Below are positions 43,213 through 50,595 of a stretch of 64,000 bases of DNA, in pieces (positions within the stretch are counted from its first letter, which is position 1; each line of letters starts with the position of its first letter). Origin of the DNA: Leifsonia sp. PS1209 (lineage in GTDB: Bacteria > Actinomycetota > Actinomycetes > Actinomycetales > Microbacteriaceae). A model generated the notes under the pieces. It was not told the DNA's origin. It saw nothing but the letters and a program-made list of their open reading frames with translations, and did no database searches. The stretch spans positions 3,286,001 to 3,350,000 of the forward strand of contig NZ_CP051154.1 of the NCBI RefSeq assembly GCF_012317045.1, given 5' to 3'. Position numbers and translations under genes: made by a program.

Positions 43213-43298
43213 CTGACCAGTGTGCACCCGGACGGTGCACGCCACAAGATGTTGACCGCTGTGAAGGATCTGGCAGACTAGGCGCAGCGCACAGCGCT

Positions 43299-43386
43299 GC
43301 GGTGGTGGGGCTCACCGCGAACAACCTCGGCGCAGCCGACAACGGTCCCTATCTCAACTTTCGGGCGCGCCGAAACGAGATAGGAG
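43299..43386 (+). ncRNA. fluoride (crcB) riboswitch 3, before the usp-crcB operon
   Basis: P1 is GCGGTG/CACCGC (43299-43304, 43313-43318) around GTGGGGCT; P3 is TCGGC/GCCGA (43327-43339); GGGGC can pair with GTCCC (43345-43349). The alternative hairpin CCTATCTC (43348-43355) with GAGATAGG (43377-43384) covers the ribosome site AGGAG (43382-43386), six bases before the ATG. Confidence 0.88.
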
Positions 43387-43392
43387 CCGGTC

Positions 43393-43908
43393 ATGACCGA
43401 ACACACCCCAACCGATCCCCGCCGAGTAATCCTGGTCGGCGTTGAAGGCAGCCGCCCCGACACGGTTCTCCAGCAGGCCGGGGAACTGGCGCGCGACCTC
43501 GGCTGTGAACTGGTGTGCGCACACGTCGACCTCGGGCGTTACACCGTCGAAGAAAACCCCGACGGTTCCGTGCACTCACTCCCTCTGGACCCCGACCTTC
43601 CCGAACTGGACGAGGACAGCTTCGACCCGAAACTGGCGGCTCAGATCGAACGCGTGCTGGCGCCCACCGGGGTGAGCTGGAGCGTGCGGGCCCTCGCCGG
43701 TGAACCCGCCCGGGCGCTCGCCCACCTCGCGAACACACTGAACGCGCGGATGATCATCGTCGGCACCCACGAAGCGAGCCTCCGACGTGGGATGCGCGAA
43801 TTCTTCCGCAGCTCGGTCGCTGTACATCTCGCCCACCGCCAGAACCGGCCGGTCCTGGTCATTCCGCTCTCCCCGGTGACCGACGGCGGAGCGCTGCCGT
43901 GGGAGTGA
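43393..43908 (+). CDS. universal stress protein family (UspA-like)
   Basis: A 171-residue alpha/beta protein: ILVGVEGSRPD near 14-24 begins the fold, and IIVGTHEASLRRGMREFFRSSVAVHLAHRQNRPVLVIP, given in part as GTHEASLRRG and SSVAVHLAHRQ, is the ATP-binding-type C-terminal region. It starts the transcript under riboswitch 3. UspA-like genes are known neighbours of fluoride riboswitches. Exact role unknown. Confidence 0.85.
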   Translation: MTEHTPTDPRRVILVGVEGSRPDTVLQQAGELARDLGCELVCAHVDLGRYTVEENPDGSVHSLPLDPDLPELDEDSFDPKLAAQIERVLAPTGVSWSVRALAGEPARALAHLANTLNARMIIVGTHEASLRRGMREFFRSSVAVHLAHRQNRPVLVIPLSPVTDGGALPWE

Positions 43909-44660
43909 GACTCGCTGAGCTCCACCTTCTCCGGCATGGGGAGAGCACCGCGAACGCGGACGGGCTGTTCACCGGCATCACCGACGTGCATCTGACCGCC
44001 GCCGGCGTCACCGAAGCCGAACACGCCGCACAGCTCCTGGTCCAATCCGGGGCCGTCCCTGATCGGATCTGGATATCCAGCCTGTCGCGGACAGCCGAAA
44101 CTGTGGCCGGGATGCTGCCCCTCTTCCTCCCGAAAACTCCCCCGGTGATCGCGGACTGGCGGCTGAACGAACGCAACTATGGAGCGCTGACCGGCCTCTC
44201 GAAAGCCGCCGTCGCCACGACGTACGGTCGCCAGCAATTCCTCACCTGGCGGCGCTCCTACGCCACCGCACCCCCGCCAATGGACGTGGCCCGGCTGGAC
44301 GAGTTCGCACGCACCGAACCCTTCCGATCCCTCCCCCCAGAAGCCCTGACCAGCACCGAATCATTGGGTGACGTGGTCAAGCGGGTCACCCCTTTCTGGC
44401 AGGAGCAGCTCAGCCCCGGCCTCATCCTCAGTGCCCGCACCCTGGTTGTCGGGCACGGGAACTCGTTGCGAGCCCTGGCGATGCTCATCCAAAACCTCAG
44501 CATCCCCGCCGTTGAGCAGCTGAACCTTCCGACCGGCCACCCGTTGAGGTATCGTTTCGACCTCTCCCCCAGAACGCCCGAACTGCTTTCGGCCACGTAT
44601 CTGGACCCCGCCGCTGCCGTCGAAGCTGCCACTCTGCTCGCCCGCCAAGGCGGAACCTAG
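43899..44660 (+). CDS. 2,3-bisphosphoglycerate-dependent phosphoglycerate mutase-like protein
   Basis: A 253-residue histidine phosphatase superfamily member closer to true phosphoglycerate mutase than the protein at 39465: LLRHGEST near 9-16, SSLSRTAETV near 64-73, LNERNYGALTGLSKA near 93-107 (the Glu and Tyr motif) and VVGHGNSLRAL near 186-196. The GTG overlaps the usp gene by 10 bp. Glycolytic mutase and enolase encoded together suggest bypass of fluoride-inhibited lower glycolysis. Confidence 0.87.
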   Translation: MGVRLAELHLLRHGESTANADGLFTGITDVHLTAAGVTEAEHAAQLLVQSGAVPDRIWISSLSRTAETVAGMLPLFLPKTPPVIADWRLNERNYGALTGLSKAAVATTYGRQQFLTWRRSYATAPPPMDVARLDEFARTEPFRSLPPEALTSTESLGDVVKRVTPFWQEQLSPGLILSARTLVVGHGNSLRALAMLIQNLSIPAVEQLNLPTGHPLRYRFDLSPRTPELLSATYLDPAAAVEAATLLARQGGT

Positions 44661-44705
44661 CGCCAGCCCTCCCTGCCCCGAATCCCCCGAATCGAACCGG
44701 AACGC

Positions 44706-45233
44706 ATGACCTACGAACGCCTGAACAAGCGCGAACCCGACCGTGCCGACGACCTGCCCATCGACCCCGACCTGGAGGTCGAAGAGCCACAACGTCGCGC
44801 GCCGCGGCCGATCCATTTGCACTGGAAGTACATCGGTCTGGTCTTCGTCGGCGGGGCCATCGGAACCTGCATCCGTTACCTGCTTTCCACCGCGATCCCC
44901 GCCTGGCAGGGGCTGCCGATCGCGACCTTCACCATCAATGTGACCGGCGCGTTTGCGCTCGGCTGGCTGCTGGAAACACTCTCCCGTGGCGGCCCCGACC
45001 AAGGCCTGCGCCGGGCGGTGCGCCTGTTCGTGGGAACCGGGGTCCTCGGCGGTTACACCACTTACAGTTCCTTCGCCGTCGACACCGACGGGCTCATCGC
45101 CTCCGCCCAAATCGGCAACAGCATCCTCTACGGTGTGGCCACTGTCCTCATGGGCGCTGCCGCGTCTCTGGCCGGCATCATCATCGGCGCCGCCGTGCAC
45201 CGTGCTGCACGGATGAAGGCGGGTGCACGGTGA
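44706..45233 (+). CDS. crcB: CrcB/Fluc fluoride channel subunit 1
   Basis: A 175-residue CrcB protein with an N-terminal hydrophilic extension of about 40 residues. Four membrane helices carry GGAIGTCIRYLLS, TFTINVTGAFALG (the conserved Asn) and GVLGGYTTYSSFAVD (central Na-site loop and Phe/Thr/Ser track). Fluc channels are dual-topology dimers that let fluoride leave the cell. Paired with crcB2, whose start overlaps its stop, it should form a heterodimer. Confidence 0.93.
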   Translation: MTYERLNKREPDRADDLPIDPDLEVEEPQRRAPRPIHLHWKYIGLVFVGGAIGTCIRYLLSTAIPAWQGLPIATFTINVTGAFALGWLLETLSRGGPDQGLRRAVRLFVGTGVLGGYTTYSSFAVDTDGLIASAQIGNSILYGVATVLMGAAASLAGIIIGAAVHRAARMKAGAR

Positions 45234-45607
45234 TCGCCTGGGTTGTGCTCGCCCTCTCCGCAGCTGGTGGTGCCGGAGCGGCCCTCCGCCTGATCACCGA
45301 CGGCCTGGTCAAAGCCCGCGTTCGCATCGCCTACCCACTGGGCACCACCGTCATCAATATCACCGGGTCTTTCCTGCTCGGCCTGGTCACCGGGCTCACG
45401 CTGTCGCATTTCCTCCCCACCGAGTGGCGGCTGATTCTCGGCACCGGGTTCCTCGGCGGATACACCACGTTCAGCACCGCCAGCTTCGAAACCGTACGCC
45501 TGGCCCAAGACGGCCGCTACGCCGCGTCCGCGATCAACGGGTTCGGAATGCTCGCCGGGGCGCTCCTGGCCGCGGGCCTCGGCCTCTGGCTGGGCGGCCT
45601 TTTCTGA
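45230..45607 (+). CDS. crcB: CrcB/Fluc fluoride channel subunit 2
   Basis: A 125-residue CrcB protein: GGAGAALRLITD, TTVINITGSFLLG and GFLGGYTTFSTASFE in four helices. GTG overlaps the TGA of crcB1. The unequal pair is typical of Gram-positive bacteria, where two oppositely oriented subunits form one channel. It is the last gene controlled by riboswitch 3. Confidence 0.93.
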   Translation: MIAWVVLALSAAGGAGAALRLITDGLVKARVRIAYPLGTTVINITGSFLLGLVTGLTLSHFLPTEWRLILGTGFLGGYTTFSTASFETVRLAQDGRYAASAINGFGMLAGALLAAGLGLWLGGLF

Positions 45608-45676
45608 GAGAGAACAAACTCGCCCTTCCACCCGGCGTGGTTCTCTGGCATGCTGACGCGTGACGCTTCGGCGTCT

Positions 45677-45758
45677 CGGCGGTGGGGCTCGCCGACACCA
45701 ACCTCGATGCCGACAACAGTCCCTATCTCAAGCGATCCCCCATGCTCAGAGATAGGAG
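45677..45758 (+). ncRNA. fluoride (crcB) riboswitch 4, before enolase
   Basis: P1 is CGGCG/CGCCG (45677-45681, 45690-45694) around GTGGGGCT; GGGGC (45684-45688) can pair with GTCCC (45719-45723). P3 is weak (TCG/CGA). The alternative hairpin CCTATCTC (45722-45729) with GAGATAGG (45749-45756) overlaps the ribosome site AGGAG (45754-45758), five bases before the ATG. Confidence 0.85.
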
Positions 45759-45763
45759 ACCCC

Positions 45764-47137
45764 ATGGTCGACCACGGCTACACCGGACACATCGATCCCA
45801 CCCATCAGGGCCACTACGTCAGCCACCCCGACGTCCACCCGATCCACATCGAACGAGTGGACGCCCGGCAGATTCTGGACTCCCGGGGATACCCCACAGT
45901 CGCCGTGACAATGCACCTTGGCGACGGAGCCGTGGTTACCGCGTCAGCTCCCGCGGGCGCATCCACCGGAGCTTTCGAAGCCGCCGAGCTGCGCGATGAC
46001 GGGCCGTCCTACTCCGGTCGCAGCGTCCACCGTGCCGTAAGTTCGGTCACCGAGGAAATCTCTCCGCTGCTCTCCCGCAGCCGCTGGTCCAACATCCGCG
46101 AGGTCGACGACGCGATCGGGGCGCTTGACGGAACAGAGAACCTGGCACGCCTCGGCGCGAACGCCGTGGTCGCGGTTTCTATCGCTACTGCGCGGGCGTT
46201 CGCGCACGCCGCGGAAGTTCCGCTGCATGTCTGGATCGCACGAGTCACCGACAGCACCGAACGGATGCCCGTCCCCCACTTCAACGTCCTGAACGGTGGC
46301 GCACACGCCGCCAACCCGCTCGAGTTCCAAGAGTTCATGATCGCTCCCGTGGGCGCCGCTCACGAGGAAGCCGCCGTCGAAGCCGGCGCCGAGATCTATC
46401 ACGCCCTTGCCGCCCGCGTGAAAGCGAAGTTCCACACCGCCGGCCTCGGCGACGAGGGCGGATTCGCCCCCGACATCGCCAGCCCCGAAGAAGCGATGAC
46501 TCTCCTTGTCGCTGCCATCCAAGACGCCGGCTACACACCGGGCCTGGATGATGTGGCGATCGCCATCGACCCGGCCGCGAACGGCTTCTACGAACGTGAT
46601 GGCCAATACAAGATCGCCGGCAACCTGCTCTCCCGTGACCAGCTTGTCGACTACTACCTGCGCCTGCTCGACGAGTTCCCCCTGCGCAGCATCGAAGATG
46701 GCTTCGCCGAAGACGACCACCAAAGCTGGAAACTTCTCTTCGACGCGGTCGGCGACCGAACACAGCTCGTCGGCGATGATCTCTACGTCACCGACATGCG
46801 CCGCATCGCAGACGGGGCGAAGAACCGGTACTCCAACGCAGCCCTCATCAAGCCGAACCAGATCGGCACTGTCACCGGCACACTGGACGCCATCGAGACG
46901 GCCAAACATCTCGGCATGCAGGCGATGGTGTCACACCGCTCCGGTGAAACCCTCGACACCTTCATCGCCGACCTCGTCGTCGGCACCGGCGTCGGCCAGA
47001 TCAAATCCGGTGCGCCCGCCCGCGGCGAACGGGTCGCGAAATACAACCGCCTCACGGAAATCGAAGCCATGGCCCCGCGGATTCCGTACGGCCTGCTGCC
47101 TATCCCCACCCCGGCGACCGAAACGGTCTCCCCCTAA
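45764..47137 (+). CDS. eno: enolase (phosphopyruvate hydratase), riboswitch-controlled extra copy
   Basis: A 457-residue enolase. DSRGYPTV, GASTGAFEAAELRD, FNVLNGGAHA, GDEGGFAPDI, SIEDGFAEDD, GDDLYVT, LIKPNQIGTVTGTL, VSHRSGET and KSGAPARGERVAKYNRL, shown here in short pieces, cover the metal and catalytic residues (second Glu, both Lys). About 28 residues at the N-terminus precede the usual start and are rich in His (8 in total), a possible metal-binding extension. Enolase is inhibited by fluoride with Mg and phosphate; an induced extra copy fits a resistance role. Confidence 0.93.
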   Translation: MVDHGYTGHIDPTHQGHYVSHPDVHPIHIERVDARQILDSRGYPTVAVTMHLGDGAVVTASAPAGASTGAFEAAELRDDGPSYSGRSVHRAVSSVTEEISPLLSRSRWSNIREVDDAIGALDGTENLARLGANAVVAVSIATARAFAHAAEVPLHVWIARVTDSTERMPVPHFNVLNGGAHAANPLEFQEFMIAPVGAAHEEAAVEAGAEIYHALAARVKAKFHTAGLGDEGGFAPDIASPEEAMTLLVAAIQDAGYTPGLDDVAIAIDPAANGFYERDGQYKIAGNLLSRDQLVDYYLRLLDEFPLRSIEDGFAEDDHQSWKLLFDAVGDRTQLVGDDLYVTDMRRIADGAKNRYSNAALIKPNQIGTVTGTLDAIETAKHLGMQAMVSHRSGETLDTFIADLVVGTGVGQIKSGAPARGERVAKYNRLTEIEAMAPRIPYGLLPIPTPATETVSP

Positions 47138-47177
47138 GCCGCTCGCGACTCTCAGGAGTCCACGCCTGACGCGAGCC

Positions 47178-47214
47178 GAGAGGGAGCGCTTCCCTACACC
47201 AAGCGCTCCCTCTC
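47178..47214 (+). terminator. terminator hairpin after enolase
   Basis: GAGAGGGAGCGCTT (47178-47191) pairs perfectly with AAGCGCTCCCTCTC (47201-47214) around a 9-base loop. No long T tract follows. Confidence 0.75.
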
Positions 47215-47258
47215 ACCTTCCTGATGCCGGCAAGAGACTTCCTTGACCGTAATGTTTT

Positions 47259-47283
47259 CGCCCGCGAAAGCGGGCGCATTTTT
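47259..47283 (+). terminator. second terminator before the toxin-antitoxin genes
   Basis: CGCCCGC-GAAA-GCGGGCG followed by CATTTTTA is a compact stem with a stable GAAA loop and a T tract. Confidence 0.85.
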
Positions 47284-47321
47284 AGGTGCATTTTAAGTGT
47301 GCCGGCAGCTACACTAGCCAT

Positions 47322-47723
47322 ATGGTCAAGCTCCCAACGGTCTCGGATCAGCGGCCAGGTCTCCGTGCTCATGAGGAGTCGATCGGTCTCCCGTTCAATG
47401 ATCTGGTGACTCGGCTGCGCGACGTCCTCGGCGTACGTCTGGTCGGCTACATCGGTGGCGTGAAGTCGGCCCGCTCGGTCTCCAGCTGGGCCGACGGCCA
47501 AGGCTCGCCCGGCGAGAAAGACCAGGAGCGCCTGCGCCACGCGTACCACGCGGCCGCACTACTGCGGGAGCGCTACGACGCCATCACCGTTCAGTCCTGG
47601 TTCAAAGGCATGAACCCCTCGCTTGGCGACCAAGCCCCGGCACAGGTGCTGCGCGAGGGCGAGCCGCTGGAGGTCGCGCGCGAGGTGCTCGCCGCGGCGA
47701 AGTCGTTCGCCTACATCGGATGA
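47322..47723 (+). CDS. Xre/MbcA/ParS-type antitoxin
   Basis: A 133-residue antitoxin of RES-type toxin systems. The N-terminal part (about 20-60) is an HTH-like region (DLVTRLRDVLGVRLVGYIGGV), the C-terminal toxin-binding domain contains TVQSWFKGMNPSLGDQAPAQVL near 92-113 in its conserved form (WFKGMNPSLGDQAP). A TACACT element at 47310-47315 sits so close to the ATG that the mRNA may be leaderless. The toxin start overlaps its stop (ATGA). Confidence 0.85.
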   Translation: MVKLPTVSDQRPGLRAHEESIGLPFNDLVTRLRDVLGVRLVGYIGGVKSARSVSSWADGQGSPGEKDQERLRHAYHAAALLRERYDAITVQSWFKGMNPSLGDQAPAQVLREGEPLEVAREVLAAAKSFAYIG

Positions 47724-48445
47724 GCCCGGTCGAGCTGAACGTCTCGGGCGACCCGGGACGGGTTTGGCGTGTCGGGTTCGAGCCGGACATATGGGCGTGG
47801 ACGCCGTGGCGGTATGCGACAGACGACGGCCTGTTCAACGGGCGGTGGGACGATCAGCTCGGGCAATTCCGCACGCTCTACACCTCCGACACCCTGCTCG
47901 GATGTTTTCTGGAGATGCTTGCAAAGCTGCAGCCATCAACCGCTCTCGAGGCAGAACTGGACGACTTCGAGGACGACGGAAGTATCGCCCATCACCCTGA
48001 GGGCGGGAGTGGCGAGGTAGGCCATTCCTGGCTGAACGGCCGAATGTACGGGGACGCCGAACAGACCGGCCGGTACTGCTTCATCACGCACTCCGATAGC
48101 CTCGCCACACTCAAAGCCCATTACCGGTTCGACCGGCACGACATCGCACTCGTTGACGTCGACAGCGCGCTCCTGAAGGACGCCCGAGACCGGGTACTGA
48201 CCCGGTCGATCGCGCACTGGGTCTACGACCTGCGCGGCGAGGACCGCACCGAACTCGTTGACGGCATCGAGTTCCGATCCCGCCACGGCGACGAGATCCG
48301 CATGTGGGCGATGTTCGAGCGCTCTGACGATGAGCAGCGCAGCAGCCACATCGACCCCCACAGCGACCCACACCGCGTCACGCGGGAGACCGATGAGCTA
48401 ATCGAGGCGTTCCGACGCCTCGGCCTGCGCTGGATCGACGACTGA
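47720..48445 (+). CDS. RES domain toxin (NAD-degrading type)
   Basis: A 241-residue RES domain protein: VWRVGFEP near 14-21, NGRWDDQLGQFRTLYTSDTLLGCFLEML (in part GRWDD and LYTSDT) provide the conserved Arg and Tyr residues. Family toxins consume NAD+ and stop growth. The antitoxin directly upstream overlaps by four bases. A maintenance role for the island is likely. Confidence 0.87.
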   Translation: MSPVELNVSGDPGRVWRVGFEPDIWAWTPWRYATDDGLFNGRWDDQLGQFRTLYTSDTLLGCFLEMLAKLQPSTALEAELDDFEDDGSIAHHPEGGSGEVGHSWLNGRMYGDAEQTGRYCFITHSDSLATLKAHYRFDRHDIALVDVDSALLKDARDRVLTRSIAHWVYDLRGEDRTELVDGIEFRSRHGDEIRMWAMFERSDDEQRSSHIDPHSDPHRVTRETDELIEAFRRLGLRWIDD

Positions 48446-48577
48446 CTGGCATGGAAGACTCCAGGCGGCCGAACAGGCGGCCATCGAAGGTTCGCGGGGC
48501 TGACCGGTGGCCGCCCGGCCGAGGGACCGCTGCGCCGAGGAGGGATAGCGTGGGCGGGTGCGAAGACTGAGGCGTTC

Positions 48578-49468
48578 GTGGACATTGCAGGCCTGAGGCT
48601 GTTGGTGGCGGTCGCCCGGACGGGTAGCATCTCCTCTGCAGCCCGCGAAGCAGGCGTCACGCAACAGGCGGCGTCGATGCGGCTCGCGGCGCTGGAACTG
48701 GATCTGGGTGCTGCTCTGCTCGTTCGCAGCACTCGGGGCGCGCATCCGACCGAGACCGGCGCCCTCATCGTGGAGTGGGCCGCCGACCTCCTGGACGCCA
48801 CGGAACGGTTCGACGCCTCCGTCGCCTCCCTGCGCCAGGCGACGGACGACACGCTGCGTATCGCCGCCAGCATGACGATCGCGGAGCATCTCGCGCCGCG
48901 CTGGCTCACGGCGCTGAGTACCGGCGGGCGGGGGCCGCGCATCGAGCTGACGGCCGCGAACAGCGAAGCGGTCCTCCTGGCCGTCCGCAGCTCGGCGGCG
49001 ACGATCGGGTTCATCGAGACGCCGGATGTGCCCACCGATCTGGCGACTATGGAGTTCGCGTCGGATGAGCTGGTCGTGGTCGTCGGACGCACCCATCCGT
49101 GGGCGCGGCGGCCCCGCGGCATCTCAGCGGAGGAGCTCGCCGGCGCTCCCCTGGTCTCCCGCGAACGCGGCTCGGGCACCCGTCTCGCATTGGAGCGCGC
49201 CCTGACGGGCGCCGGTCATCCGCCGGTTCGGCCGGCGCTGGAGCTCTCCTCCACCAGTGCGATCCGCGCGACCGCTGCGGCAGGCGACCACCCTGCCGTG
49301 CTGAGCATCCTCGCTGTGCGCGAGCAGATCGCCGCCGGGACCCTCGTCAAAGTCCCGATCCGGCAGTTGCGCATCACCCGGCCGCTGACCGCGGTGTGGC
49401 GACGCAGCGGGTCGGGCGTGCCCGCGAGCGCACGTCCGCTGCTGGAGGTCGTGCACGCGATCTCGTGA
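48578..49468 (+). CDS. LysR family transcriptional regulator
   Basis: A 296-residue LysR regulator with an N-terminal winged HTH (GLRLLVAVARTGSISSAAREAGVTQQAASMRLAALE, recognisable from TGSISSAAREAGVTQQAAS) and a periplasmic-binding-like effector domain. GTG start. It is convergent with a yeiH gene 6 bp away; LysR/YeiH pairs are usual (CysB-like YeiE), though normally divergent. Likely senses a sulfur compound (inference). Confidence 0.87.
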   Translation: MDIAGLRLLVAVARTGSISSAAREAGVTQQAASMRLAALELDLGAALLVRSTRGAHPTETGALIVEWAADLLDATERFDASVASLRQATDDTLRIAASMTIAEHLAPRWLTALSTGGRGPRIELTAANSEAVLLAVRSSAATIGFIETPDVPTDLATMEFASDELVVVVGRTHPWARRPRGISAEELAGAPLVSRERGSGTRLALERALTGAGHPPVRPALELSSTSAIRATAAAGDHPAVLSILAVREQIAAGTLVKVPIRQLRITRPLTAVWRRSGSGVPASARPLLEVVHAIS

Positions 49469-49474
49469 CGGCGG

Positions 49475-50512
49475 TCAGAGCTGCCCGGTGATGGCGAGCA
49501 CTCCCAAGCTGGTGACGGTGACGAGCGTCGACAGCACGGCGCCCAGCACCAGCGGCCGCCAGCCGGCGCGACGGATCGCCCCCACATCGGTGGACAGGCC
49601 GATCCCCCCGAGCGCCACCGCTACCAGGAACACGCTCGCCGTCACGAGCCCTTCGTGCACGTCGGCGGGAACCGCGATGAGCGTATTGGCTGTGGCGACG
49701 ACGAGGAATCCTACGAGGAACCAGGGGATGAGACCGATCAACCGCCGCGCGGTCAGCGGAGCGCCGGCGTTCGTCCGCCGGTGCTCGACCAAGGCGAGCG
49801 TGATGCTGATCGGGACGATCATGAGCGTGCGCACGAGCTTGACGACGACGGCGAATCCGAGCGCCGAGGTCGCGAACAGACTCGCGGCGGCGACCACCGA
49901 GCTCGTGTCGTTCACCGCAGTGCCCGCGAACAGACCGAATGCGTGGGTGCTCATCCCCAGCGCATGCCCGATGAGAGGGAACACCAGCACGGCGACCGCA
50001 TTGAACAGGAAGATCGTCGAGACCGCGTAGGCAATCTCGGAACTCGCGGCGCCGATGATGGGGGAGATCGCCGCGATCGCCGACGCGCCGCAGATCCCGG
50101 TCCCGACACCGATCAGGGTGCGTTCCCGGCGCGGAATGCGTAGAGCCCGGCCGGCGCCCCAGGCGGCGAGGAGGCACACCGCCAGCGTGGAGAGCATCAC
50201 GGGAAGGGACTGCACACCCACGACGAGCGCGCTCGACAACGAGAGCTGGACACCGAGCAGGACGACCGCGAGTTGAAGCACGAACTTTCCGGAAAAGCCG
50301 ATGCCCGGTGCGAATCGGCCGCCCGGCCGGCGAATCATGCTCCCCACGATTCCGATGATGAGGGCCGGGAGGGCGCTGCCGACCGCCGGCACCACGCGCG
50401 AGACACCAGTAGCGGCCAGCGCGATCAGAACGGTCAGACCGGCACCGGGCGCGACCTCGACTCCCCGGGCAGCGATCCTTCTCGGCAGAGTCCGGACGGG
50501 AGAGAATTCCAT
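49475..50512 (-). CDS. YeiH family putative sulfate/sulfur exporter (UPF0324)
   Basis: A 345-residue membrane protein with about 10 helices. PALIIGIVGSM, LQLAVVLLGVQLS, GTGICGASAIAAISPII (the signature) and GTAVNDTSSVVAAAS identify the family. Members are implicated in sulfite/sulfate or cysteine-related sensitivity. It sits beside a LysR regulator and a persulfide-processing module, supporting a sulfur anion role. Confidence 0.88.
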   Translation of the reverse strand: MEFSPVRTLPRRIAARGVEVAPGAGLTVLIALAATGVSRVVPAVGSALPALIIGIVGSMIRRPGGRFAPGIGFSGKFVLQLAVVLLGVQLSLSSALVVGVQSLPVMLSTLAVCLLAAWGAGRALRIPRRERTLIGVGTGICGASAIAAISPIIGAASSEIAYAVSTIFLFNAVAVLVFPLIGHALGMSTHAFGLFAGTAVNDTSSVVAAASLFATSALGFAVVVKLVRTLMIVPISITLALVEHRRTNAGAPLTARRLIGLIPWFLVGFLVVATANTLIAVPADVHEGLVTASVFLVAVALGGIGLSTDVGAIRRAGWRPLVLGAVLSTLVTVTSLGVLAITGQL

Positions 50513-50559
50513 GCTTCGACCGTGACGGATCTGCCCGAATCCGGCTAGATCAAGCCGGT

Positions 50560-50592
50560 TGTGGCGTCACAAGCAACGCTTGTGACGCCACA
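50560..50592 (-). terminator. hairpin downstream of the CoA-disulfide-reductase gene
   Basis: TGTGGCGTCACAAG and CTTGTGACGCCACA form a perfect 14-bp stem with a 5-base loop directly after the flavoprotein stop. No T tract is present, so it may also be an operator near the yeiH start (48 bp away). Confidence 0.6.
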
Positions 50593-50595
50593 CCA

